In this document: positions 33,755-40,092 of the stretch, piece after piece | Position numbering within the stretch: position 1 is the stretch's first letter | Layout: each line of letters begins with the position of its first letter | Assembly (NCBI GenBank): GCA_945906725.1 | Contig: CAMDRI010000032.1 | Location: forward strand, 1 to 40,092 | Reading direction: 5' to 3' | DNA length: 40,092 bases | Source: Candidatus Kuenenia stuttgartensis | Lineage (GTDB): Bacteria; Planctomycetota; Planctomycetia; Planctomycetales; Planctomycetaceae | Notes under the pieces: model-generated | Told to the model about the DNA's origin: nothing | Database searches by the model: none | The model's input: only the letters and a program-made list of their open reading frames with translations | Made by a program: the position numbers and the translations under genes

Positions 33755-34016
33755 TGCCTGTGCGGGCGATCGTTGCACGGCTTAGGCAGATTCATCTTGG
33801 ACCGACGGTGCCAACTTTACCCACTTTCACCAAGCGGCCTTTCTCGCCGAACAGTGGTTGCAGCTTCGGAAAAACCGGCAGAGCCGATCTGATTTTCTCG
33901 CTGCTCAAGGTCGATAGAACCAGAATCGGTGCAACCGCGTAGGGCAAGCTGTTCAGGACGAACGGTGAAAGACGCCGGAGGACACTCGTCGAACGGTTTC
34001 TGGATGAGGTGAGAAG

Positions 34017-35003
34017 ATGCTGCGCAATCGACTGCTGTTTGGCTCGGCGATGTCCGCCGGTTTGTTGATTTGGGTGAGCCTGTCGGCGATCGGCGCAAGC
34101 AAGCCAGATGTCTGGAAGCAGGACTTCACAGAAGCTGCGAAGGCCGCGAAGCAATCCGGGCGGCCGTTGTTGATTCACTTCCACGCGTCATGGTGCGGAC
34201 CCTGCCGCGATATGGAAAAGGACGTTTTGCATCAGTCCGATGTCCGCGACTTTTTGTCGCGACATTTCGTCGCTGCGATGGTCGACTACGATCAGAACCC
34301 CGATTTGGTCAATAGATTTGAAATCAAACTCCTGCCGACCGATGTGGTGGTCGCTCCCGATGGGGCGGTGCTTTTGAAATCCGAAGGGCGGCGTGACCGA
34401 AAAATGTACCTGGGGCAGTTGCGGCATGCCTTCGAGCAGATGCCCGCTCGAGAGGACGTTCCGGGATCACAGATTGTCCAGCCACAAGTCACCCGGACAG
34501 AATCGTCTCAACCGAATACAAGCACTCCACCAGATCGCTCAGCGGATGAACGGCTCACGACCAAGTTGGTTCCCGAAACTACGCCTGTGGTCGAATCTGA
34601 TCGCAAAGATTCGCCAGCACCGGTCGAGAAACTACTGGTTGGGTTGGACCGATTTAGTCCAGTTTCGTTGGCAACTCATCGCCAATGGCGGAAGGGGAAA
34701 ACGGAATTTGCTCTCGTCTATCAAGGGATCGTTTACCTGTTGTGCGACGCAGAAGAATACGGTGAATTCAAAACAGACCCTGTTAAGTACGCTCCACGAT
34801 TGCTTGGTTGTGACCCAGTCGTCCTGTGGACTTCGGATCGTGCCATCCCAGGGAGCACGCAGTTCGGAGCGTACTTCGATGGTGAGCTGTTTCTCTTCGC
34901 ATCGCCTGAAAATCGTGACCGCTTCAAGTCCAGTCCAACCCTTTACACGCGGCCTCAACATGTCCTGAAAGTCGATCAAATCGACGGCCCGCGTTGGCGC
35001 TGA
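34017..35003 (+). CDS. Secreted thioredoxin-fold protein with C-terminal YHS-like domain
   Basis: 328 residues. A signal peptide spans 1-27 (LLIWVSLSAIGA). The thioredoxin fold follows: RPLLIHFHASWCGPCRDMEK with C60-G-P-C63, an intact redox pair, and a KLLPTDVVVAPDG cis-proline block. A Ser/Pro/Thr-rich linker (about 145-210) leads to a C-terminal region with EFALVYQGIVYLLCDAEEYGEFKTDP and a second similar strand-helix copy ending SSPTLYTRP, resembling YHS domains, which often bind metals. It probably acts in the periplasm as a disulfide or metal-handling protein. The ATG has GAGGT about eight bases upstream. The preceding 262-base gap shows no gene. Confidence 0.82.
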   Translation: MLRNRLLFGSAMSAGLLIWVSLSAIGASKPDVWKQDFTEAAKAAKQSGRPLLIHFHASWCGPCRDMEKDVLHQSDVRDFLSRHFVAAMVDYDQNPDLVNRFEIKLLPTDVVVAPDGAVLLKSEGRRDRKMYLGQLRHAFEQMPAREDVPGSQIVQPQVTRTESSQPNTSTPPDRSADERLTTKLVPETTPVVESDRKDSPAPVEKLLVGLDRFSPVSLATHRQWRKGKTEFALVYQGIVYLLCDAEEYGEFKTDPVKYAPRLLGCDPVVLWTSDRAIPGSTQFGAYFDGELFLFASPENRDRFKSSPTLYTRPQHVLKVDQIDGPRWR

Positions 35004-35089
35004 ATCTCGTCGCGAAGCTCCTCATCTAAGTTGCATTTCGTGAGCACTGCATTCGCAAGCAACACTCAGCGACATGCCAATTCCCTCAC

Positions 35090-35119
35090 TTGGCGTTTCA
35101 ACAAAACGCCCGCTATCAT
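35090..35119 (+). promoter_or_regulatory. Candidate tRNA-Ser promoter with spacer palindrome
   Basis: TTGGCG (35090-35095) and TATCAT (35114-35119) are 18 bases apart, giving a start near 35126, about 35 bases before the tRNA. The spacer contains GGCGTTT-CAACA-AAACGCC (35092-35110), a perfect 7-base inverted repeat that could be an operator or a weak hairpin after the upstream gene. Confidence 0.5.
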
Positions 35120-35160
35120 CCGCCCCCTTCGTCGGTAGCAATGACACAAGACACTGCGTC

Positions 35161-35247
35161 GGAGAGGTGACAGAGCGGCCGATTGTGCTGGTCTCGAAAA
35201 CCAGTGTACCCGCAAGGGTACCGAGGGTTCGAATCCCTCCCTCTCCG
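35161..35247 (+). tRNA. tRNA-Ser (anticodon CGA)
   Basis: The 87-base sequence folds as a class II tRNA. The acceptor stem pairs GGAGAGG (35161-35167) with CCTCTCC (35240-35246), followed by discriminator G. The anticodon stem CTGGT/ACCAG holds loop CTCGAAA with anticodon CGA, reading UCG. The long variable arm TACCC-GCAA-GGGTA is typical of serine tRNA, and the T arm GAGGG-TTCGAAT-CCCTC is perfect. CCA is not encoded. The 3' end is next to a truncated gene, a common integration point for mobile elements. Confidence 0.95.
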
Positions 35248-35370
35248 CTTGATTGCTAAACGCTCGCCGTAACTAGCTAACATAGCTTCTTGTTGCGTCG
35301 GGCGTTTTGCGTTTATCCCAGTCACTGGGACAAGCACTGGGACAATTCGAAGCGTTTGGCAAAGGTTCCC
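35248..35370. other. Possible integration/deletion scar after tRNA-Ser
   Basis: Sequence between the tRNA 3' end and the point where VapC similarity stops shows no gene. It includes AAACGCTCG and CGGGCGTTTT about 36 bases apart, which could pair as a loose terminator, and a short tandem CACTGGGACAAGCACTGGGA. The position, directly after a tRNA and cutting a neighbouring gene, fits the remnant of a tRNA-targeted element, but no integrase or duplicated tRNA end was found. Confidence 0.35.
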
Positions 35371-35581
35371 TGCTTGCAGTCGAGCAGCCGCTTCATGCGC
35401 GGTCAGGCATGGGCGGCATTTCTTGGTGGCGGCCGAAAAGAACTCGGACAAGACCTGCACGCTCACGATGACTCGGCCGGCATTCATCAACTCATTCGAG
35501 AGCTGCTGAGCGATGGAGCCTTTGACGGCTTCGGCTCGGTCGCGCGCATAAACCAGAATGTTGGTGTCGAGGAAGATCGGC

Positions 35582-35845
35582 TCAAATTCGGTCATCGTAC
35601 AAGTCTTCCCGCTTCCAAGTGCGCGGTGCTGGGGGTGGCAGCGGACGCGACCAAAACTCCTCGGACGCTTGGCGGAATTCCGCAAGTGCCTGTTGCCGTC
35701 CGGCTACGTCGGCAATCCGAATATCCGTCTGACCGGCAACGCGAACGATCACCACTTCCACGGCTGTCTCCGGCGGCAGCGCGAGGGACTGCGGATCGTC
35801 CAAGACGACGGCTCGGCCATCAAAACGGCCTGTTACTCGAGTCAT
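35582..35845 (-). CDS. VapB-like antitoxin
   Basis: 87 residues from the ATG at 35845; the longer frame to 35986 enters a palindrome and is not credible. The N-terminal half MTRVTGRFDGRAVVLDDPQS and PPETAVEVVIVRV is a short beta-strand domain like those of DUF104/SpoVT-AbrB-type PIN partners; the C-terminus, FWSRPLPP... WKREDLYDDRI, is the charged toxin-binding tail seen in such antitoxins. It overlaps the PIN gene by 14 bases. With the toxin broken, the antitoxin may be an orphan, or retain operator binding. It diverges from the RND pump. Confidence 0.75.
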   Translation of the reverse strand: MTRVTGRFDGRAVVLDDPQSLALPPETAVEVVIVRVAGQTDIRIADVAGRQQALAEFRQASEEFWSRPLPPPAPRTWKREDLYDDRI

Positions 35846-35950
35846 GGCGGATTCCTCGGATTCGTGAGCGATACGGCGGCAGTGTAGCCAGCCAGGCGTT
35901 TTGGTCCGAGACCAATCGTCCGTTGCGAGTTGCTGCCCGTGAGATTTGGT

Positions 35951-36012
35951 CGCCAAAGTCGTGAGACTTCGGAGCGTTTGTGACAATTGTCCGAAGTCTC
36001 ACGACTTCGGCG
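35951..36012. repeat. Palindromic repeat upstream of the RND gene
   Basis: Arms 35951-35973 and 35990-36012 are complementary at 22 of 23 positions (core AAGTCGTGAGACTTCGGA) around a 16-base loop. It lies in the 198-base gap between the divergent antitoxin and RND genes, 31 bases before the pump's ATG. It may shape either transcript; it differs in sequence from the other palindromes in the window. Confidence 0.85.
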
Positions 36013-36043
36013 ACATGTTGAGTCGGAGCCGCGATCGAGACTT

Positions 36044-39000
36044 ATGCTCAATCACATCATTTCATTTTCGCTGAAGAACCGCGCCCTCGTGCTGATCGGG
36101 TCGCTGGTCGTCATGGTCTCTGGAGTCATTCAGCTTCGCGAGATGCCGGTTGATGTGTTTCCCGATTTGAACCGGCCCACGGTCACGATCATGACCGAGT
36201 CGGCCGGCCTCGCGCCCGAAGAAGTCGAAGTGCTGGTCACGCGGCCGATAGAATTTCTGCTCAACGGAGCGACCGGCGTGAAGCGCGTGCGGTCGGCGTC
36301 GGGCATTGGGCTGTCGATCGTGTGGGTCGAGTTTGATTGGGGCACTGACATCTTTCGCGATCGGCAGATCGTCGCCGAAAAACTTCAAATCGCTCGCGAG
36401 CGGTTGCCGGCGGACACCAATCCGGTGATGGCTCCCATCTCGTCGATCATGGGCGAGATCATGCTGCTCGGCTTGCGGTCCACCGCCGAGTTGAAGACTC
36501 CTGACGAACAGGCCGCCAAGGCGATGGAACTGCGCACGCTCGGCGAGTTCACGCTGCGCAACCGGCTGCTGGCGGTCGGGGGCGTGTCACAAGTCACCGT
36601 GATGGGCGGCGTGCTCAAGCAGTATCAGATCATCACGTCGCCGGCGCGACTGGCGACTCAGAACGTCACGCTGCAACAACTGACCGAGGCGGCTCGCAAA
36701 GCCAACGTCATCGCGGGGGGCGGCATCATGGTCCGCTCGCCGAAGGAGTCGCTGCTGCGGATCAGCGGCCAGAGCCTCACGCTGGAAGAGATTGAAAACA
36801 CGCCGGTCCTGTGGCGCGAGCCGATGCCGGTGCGAATCAAGGACGTGGCGGATGTCCGCTTCGGCGGGCCGGTCAAACGCGGCGACGGCAGCGCGTGGGT
36901 GAAGGAGCAGGGGCGAGGGGTGAGGGACGAGGGGCGAGAGAAAGCCGAAGAAAACAGTGCGGAATCGGATGTCACTGCCTCGCCCCTGGCCCCTCATCCC
37001 TCACCCCTCATCAGCGGCGGCCCGGCCGTCATCATGACCGTCCAAAAACAGCCGAACGCCGACACGCTGGCGCTCGACCGCATGATCGACGACGTGCTGG
37101 AATCGTTGCAGCAGGAATTACCGTCTGATGTCGTCATCGAACGCCGCATCTTCAAGCAGGCGGACTTCATCGAGGCCGCCGTTGAGAACGTGACTGAGGC
37201 CGTACGCGACGGCGCGGTGTGGGTCGTCGTCGTGCTGTTCCTGTTGATGGGCAACTTCCGCACGAGCCTCAGTTCGCTCATGTCGATGCCGCTGTCGATT
37301 CTGCTGACCGTGCTGGTGTTCCACTGGTTCGGCATCACGATCAACACGATGACGCTCGGCGGCATCGCGGTCGCGATCGGCGACTTGGTCGATGATTCCA
37401 TTGTCGATATCGAGAACATTTATCGCCGGCTGAAAGAGAACCGGCAGCTTCCGGCTGAGCAGCAACGCTTGCCGCTGGACGTGATCTACGACGCCTCGTG
37501 CGAAGTGCGGAACTCGATCGTGTACGCGACGCTGATCGTGATTCTCGTCATGTTTCCCTTATTCTCGATGGCCGGCTTGGAAGGCCGCATGTTCGCTCCG
37601 TTGGGCGTGGCGTACATCACGTCGTTGCTCTGCTCACTGGTCGTCTCGCTGACGTTCACGCCGGCGTTCGGCTCCGTGTTGCTGCCGCGTGCGAAGCTGC
37701 TGGAAGAGGGAGCCGATCCGCTGGTGTTGCGCTGGCTCAAGCGGCTGGACGCGACCGTGCTGCGGTTCACGCTGCGGCACGCGACGCCCATTCTGATCGC
37801 CGTCGCCGTCATGGTGACCGCCTCGTGTGCAAGCATTCTGTGGATGGGGGGTGAATTCCTGCCGCCGTTCAACGAAGGGACACTCACGATCAACTTGCGG
37901 ATGGAGCCGGGCACGAGCCTCGACGAAAGCCAACGCGTCGCCGAACGCGCGGAAGCGCTGATTCTCGAAGTCCCCGAAGTGCTGTCCGTCTCGCGCCGCA
38001 CCGGCCGAGCGGAACTCGACGAGCACGCGGAAGGAGTCAACTCGTCCGAGATCGACGTGAGGCTCGGCGAGCATGGTCCGCCGAAACCGGGCTGGGATTA
38101 TGCCGCGTTGCGACTCGTGCCGATCGCGCACTTGTGGGGCTTCGATTCCGTGGGCCGTCCGCGCGAAGAGGTGATCGCCGACGTGCGCGACCGCATCGCG
38201 AACATCCCCGGAGCCGCCGTCAACATCGGCCAACCGATCTCCCACCGGTTGGACCACATGATGTCCGGCATCCGCGCCCAAATTGCGGTCAAAGTTTTCG
38301 GCCAGGACTTGCGCGAACTCCGCACGGCCGCCTATGACATTCAGGAACGAATACAATCCATCCCCGGCATCGTCGATTTGCAGATCGAACCGCAAGTCGA
38401 AATCTCGCAGGTGCGCCTGACGGTGAAACGCGACGAAGCCGCCCGCTACGGCTTGGCTCCCGGCGATGTCGCCGAACTGTTGGAGACCGCCTACAAGGGG
38501 CGCGTGGTCTCGCAAGTGCTGGACGAGGACCGCTACTTCGGCCTCGTTGTCTGGTACGACGAAGCCTCGCGCAGCGACCCCGATGTCATCAACGAAACGA
38601 TCCTCGAAACACCATCCGGCCGCCGCGTCGCGTTGGGCCAGGTCGCCGAGGTGCTCGACACCACCGGCCCGAACACGCTCAATCGCGAGCACGTTCAACG
38701 TCGCATCGTCGTCTTCTGCAACGTGCAGGGCCGCGATCTCGCCAGCGTCGTCGCTGATATCAAAACGGCGCTCGCGCCGGTCGAGGAAAACCTGCGAAAG
38801 CTCCCCGGCAGCTACTACGTCGAATACAGCGGCCAGTTCGAGGCTCAACAAGAAGCCAATCGCCGACTGGCAATCCTCGGCACGCTGAGCATCCTCGGCG
38901 TGTTCCTGTTGCTCTGCAAAGCGCTCGACTCGTGGCGCGCCGCCATGCAGGTTCTCGTCAACATCCCGCTCGCCGCGTTCGGCTCGGTCGTGACACTGTT

Positions 39001-39532
39001 GATCGTGAATCGTCCCGATTGGGCGACGCTCGCCGCCGCACCGTGGTGGGACTGGCCGCGCGTGTGGGTCGGCGCGACAAGTCTTTCGGTCGCTCACTGG
39101 GTCGGCTTCATCACGCTGATCGGCGTCGTCAGCCGCAACGGCATCATGATGATCTCGCACTACATCCACCTGATGCAGCACGAAGGCGAATCATTCTCCG
39201 AACAGATGATCGTGCGCGGCAGCCTGGAACGCCTCGCCCCTGTGATGATGACCGCCATGACCAGCTTCATCGGCCTCCTACCGCTGCTGTTCGGAGCCGG
39301 CCAAACCGGCAAAGAAATCCTCTATCCGCTGGCGCTCGTCGTGTTCGGCGGCATGTTGACCTCCACAATCCTCGACCAAGTTGTGACGCCGGCGCTGTTC
39401 TTCAAGTTCGGCCGCAAGGTCTATGAACGCCCGTCAGCAATGATTGCGAAATGTCCTGAGCCTGCGACCGAGGTGACTGTCGCGTCACCCAGCAGCTTGA
39501 TTGGAGAGTCCCACCATGATCGCGAGAGGTGA
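36044..39532 (+). CDS. RND efflux permease, CusA/CzcA heavy-metal family
   Basis: 1162 residues from the ATG at 36044; a TTG 19 codons upstream lies in the palindrome. It is the inner-membrane proton-driven pump of a tripartite system. MLNHIISFSLKNRALVLIG is TM1; VFPDLNRPTVTIMTESAGL and EEVEVLVTRPIE follow in the porter domain. The TM4 region GDLVDDSIVDIENIYRRL (D447-D455) matches the HME proton-relay motif. A second half repeats the TM/porter pattern (VGFITLIGVVSRNGIMMISHYIHL). It lacks adjacent membrane-fusion and outer-membrane partner genes within the window. A palindromic insert is read in frame at residues about 289-323. Substrate is probably a divalent or monovalent metal, but cannot be decided. 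Confidence 0.93.
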   Translation: MLNHIISFSLKNRALVLIGSLVVMVSGVIQLREMPVDVFPDLNRPTVTIMTESAGLAPEEVEVLVTRPIEFLLNGATGVKRVRSASGIGLSIVWVEFDWGTDIFRDRQIVAEKLQIARERLPADTNPVMAPISSIMGEIMLLGLRSTAELKTPDEQAAKAMELRTLGEFTLRNRLLAVGGVSQVTVMGGVLKQYQIITSPARLATQNVTLQQLTEAARKANVIAGGGIMVRSPKESLLRISGQSLTLEEIENTPVLWREPMPVRIKDVADVRFGGPVKRGDGSAWVKEQGRGVRDEGREKAEENSAESDVTASPLAPHPSPLISGGPAVIMTVQKQPNADTLALDRMIDDVLESLQQELPSDVVIERRIFKQADFIEAAVENVTEAVRDGAVWVVVVLFLLMGNFRTSLSSLMSMPLSILLTVLVFHWFGITINTMTLGGIAVAIGDLVDDSIVDIENIYRRLKENRQLPAEQQRLPLDVIYDASCEVRNSIVYATLIVILVMFPLFSMAGLEGRMFAPLGVAYITSLLCSLVVSLTFTPAFGSVLLPRAKLLEEGADPLVLRWLKRLDATVLRFTLRHATPILIAVAVMVTASCASILWMGGEFLPPFNEGTLTINLRMEPGTSLDESQRVAERAEALILEVPEVLSVSRRTGRAELDEHAEGVNSSEIDVRLGEHGPPKPGWDYAALRLVPIAHLWGFDSVGRPREEVIADVRDRIANIPGAAVNIGQPISHRLDHMMSGIRAQIAVKVFGQDLRELRTAAYDIQERIQSIPGIVDLQIEPQVEISQVRLTVKRDEAARYGLAPGDVAELLETAYKGRVVSQVLDEDRYFGLVVWYDEASRSDPDVINETILETPSGRRVALGQVAEVLDTTGPNTLNREHVQRRIVVFCNVQGRDLASVVADIKTALAPVEENLRKLPGSYYVEYSGQFEAQQEANRRLAILGTLSILGVFLLLCKALDSWRAAMQVLVNIPLAAFGSVVTLLIVNRPDWATLAAAPWWDWPRVWVGATSLSVAHWVGFITLIGVVSRNGIMMISHYIHLMQHEGESFSEQMIVRGSLERLAPVMMTAMTSFIGLLPLLFGAGQTGKEILYPLALVVFGGMLTSTILDQVVTPALFFKFGRKVYERPSAMIAKCPEPATEVTVASPSSLIGESHHDRER
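36909..37012. repeat. Palindromic element inserted in frame in the RND gene
   Basis: The left arm (36909-36938, AGGGGCGAGGGGTGAGGGAC...) and the right arm (36979-37012) are imperfect inverted complements separated by 40 bases. The element reads as GRGVRDEGREKAEENSAE and then ASPLAPHPSPLISGG between the conserved KRGDGSAWV and GPAVIMTVQKQPNADT blocks, adding about 35-40 residues to the porter domain. Confidence 0.85.
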
Positions 39533-39707
39533 TGCGGCTGTTCTTGGCCAGTCTCATGGTTTCGATGACGGTTTGCTCGAAGACGAAGACTTTGGAGCGT
39601 CGTGCTTGTGTTGATGTCCGTCTGCGGACTTCTCGGATTTGTGGACTAGCCCACGTTTTGCGTGCGCGCAACGTAGCGCGTATTGTGACGCGTGAGGGGC
39701 GAAGTTC

Positions 39708-40001
39708 ATGTCAAAACGTCTCGTGTTTACGAGGGAGTTCAAAGTCGAAGCCGTGGCGTTGGTGTCGCGGCATGGTCTGAGTTTCGCGGAAGCAGCGCGT
39801 CGCTTGGAGATCGGTCAAAACCTGCTGCGGAAGTGGCGGGATCAATTCGCTGCGGAAGGCTCGAAGGCGTTTGCGGCGAAGGCTCAGCCGTCGGCGCTGG
39901 AAGAGGAGGTTCGTCGTTTGCGGGCCGAGAACGATCGTCTGCGGATGGAACGCGAGATCTTAAAAAAAGCGACGGCCTTCTTCGTGAAGGAGTCGCGATG
40001 A
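39708..40001 (+). CDS. IS3-family transposase OrfA
   Basis: 97 residues. An N-terminal helix-turn-helix of the HTH_Tnp_1 type (FTREFKVEAVALVSRHGLS, AARRLEIGQNLLRKW) binds the element ends, and a C-terminal leucine-zipper-like coil (LEEEVRRLRAENDRLRMERE) ends in ILKKATAFFVKESR, the usual OrfA close. It overlaps the OrfB ATG by four bases (ATGA) and contains the frameshift signal at 39962-39968. Length is normal for the family (about 90-100). Confidence 0.95.
   Translation: MSKRLVFTREFKVEAVALVSRHGLSFAEAARRLEIGQNLLRKWRDQFAAEGSKAFAAKAQPSALEEEVRRLRAENDRLRMEREILKKATAFFVKESR
39962..39968 (+). promoter_or_regulatory. Programmed -1 frameshift site
   Basis: Seven A's followed by G are read in OrfA as ...TTA AAA AAA G..., giving the slippery A AAA AAA. 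Shifting back one base enters the OrfB frame, which has no stop between this site and the OrfB ATG at 39998, so an OrfAB fusion transposase would be made, as known for IS3 elements. Confidence 0.75.
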
Positions 40002-40092
40002 GATACGCCTTCATTGAGCGGCATCGGACCGAGTGGCCAATCGTGATTCAATGCGAAGTGCTGCGGGTGTCTCGCAGTGGTTTTTATTCTTG
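39998..40092 (+). CDS. IS3-family transposase OrfB (partial, continues beyond window)
   Basis: The ATG at 39998 overlaps the OrfA stop. The 31 visible residues include MRYAFIERHRTEWPIVIQC and VLRVSRSGFYS, the typical OrfB N-terminus (family 'yaFI..hr.e.pv...crvL.VSrSGyY'). The DDE catalytic core would lie beyond the window. It is in the -1 frame relative to OrfA, consistent with the fusion mechanism. Confidence 0.93.
   Translation, partial: MRYAFIERHRTEWPIVIQCEVLRVSRSGFYS

Larger units (their letters stand above)
35116..35595 (-). pseudogene. PIN-domain toxin (VapC-like), truncated
   Basis: From the ATG at 35595, the first ~75 residues are a PIN domain: FEPIFLDTNILVYARDRAEA holds the first catalytic aspartate, and VSVQVLSEFFSAATKKCRP the second acidic residue. 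Similarity ends near AARLQAG (about 35370). The frame then runs through unrelated sequence and antisense to tRNA-Ser to 35116. A normal VapC is about 130 residues and needs further acidic residues in its second half, which are missing, so RNase activity is unlikely. The start overlaps the antitoxin stop by 14 bases, the usual coupled arrangement. Confidence 0.72.
39640..40092 (+). mobile_element. IS3-family insertion sequence, 5' part (truncated by window end)
   Basis: OrfA, a slippery A-run and the start of OrfB have the IS3-family order. The left end lies somewhere between the RND stop (39532) and OrfA (39708); a TGTGGACTAGCCCACG near 39647 is a possible terminal region, but the inverted repeat cannot be confirmed without the right end, so the start coordinate is approximate. 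Confidence 0.7.

Noticed and set aside
35074-35259. Open frame spanning the tRNA gene
   Set aside because: Its 3' half is the tRNA itself, so translation is not credible.
35290-35964. 224-codon plus-strand frame after tRNA-Ser, considered as an integrase remnant
   Set aside because: Antisense to the antitoxin and PIN genes and lacks recombinase motifs such as the R-H-R-Y residues.
37634-39181. 515-codon minus-strand frame opposite the RND gene
   Set aside because: Histidine/aspartate/arginine-rich antisense shadow of a conserved pump; no family features.

Overview
The window looks like a chromosomal segment of a planctomycete. It carries three complete and one partial PSD1-type cytochrome proteins (DUF1549/DUF1553, with a CxxCH haem motif in the complete ones), interleaved with two DUF1501 proteins. 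That combination is largely confined to Planctomycetota. Coding is GC-rich, Shine-Dalgarno sequences are patchy, GTG starts occur, and many short palindromic elements lie between and inside genes. The lineage call is inferred from gene content; no rRNA is present.

Layout. Bases 1-5929 hold a forward PSD1 / DUF1501 / PSD1 / DUF1501 cluster, converging on a third complete PSD1 gene (5955-8459, minus). An OleA/FabH-like thiolase-fold synthase and a 66-residue protein follow on the minus strand (8589-9844). A 351-base divergent gap leads to a forward operon of type I glutamine synthetase, a DJ-1/PfpI protein and a glycerophosphodiesterase (10196-12905), which converges on a GT4 glycosyltransferase. 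From 14182 to about 19620 runs a forward series: a single-pass membrane protein, an ExeA-like AAA ATPase, a membrane SGNH hydrolase, a STAS protein, an exopolyphosphatase, and an inositol-monophosphatase gene whose 3' third is lost. A YgiQ radical-SAM gene (minus) diverges from a nucleotidyltransferase-HD protein; a CE15-like esterase follows on the minus strand. Next come a structured leader with a secreted protein, a class I aminotransferase, an unrecognised HEPN-like protein, a repeat-rich non-coding stretch, a secreted protein, pabB and pabA, and a thioredoxin/YHS-type secreted protein. The last part has tRNA-Ser(CGA), a VapBC-like pair with a truncated toxin, an RND heavy-metal efflux pump and the start of an IS3-family element cut by the window end.

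How genes work together. PabA and PabB form aminodeoxychorismate synthase for folate. glnA keeps the adenylylation tyrosine. Ppx hydrolyses polyphosphate. The DUF1501/PSD1 genes are envelope-targeted and probably act together, but their reaction is unknown.

Most notable signals. (1) A HEPN-like gene (28215-29648) with an R-N-N-I-F-H motif and an unrecognised C-terminal domain. (2) A hairpin-dense RNA leader (24781-24964) ending in a terminator-like stem and six T's, 13 bases before a start codon. (3) Several families of palindromic or low-complexity elements, four of them read through in frame inside conserved enzymes (PSD1, YgiQ, PabB, RND). (4) Two truncated genes, inositol monophosphatase and VapC, the latter beside a tRNA. 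No CRISPR array, phage module or complete known defence system was seen.
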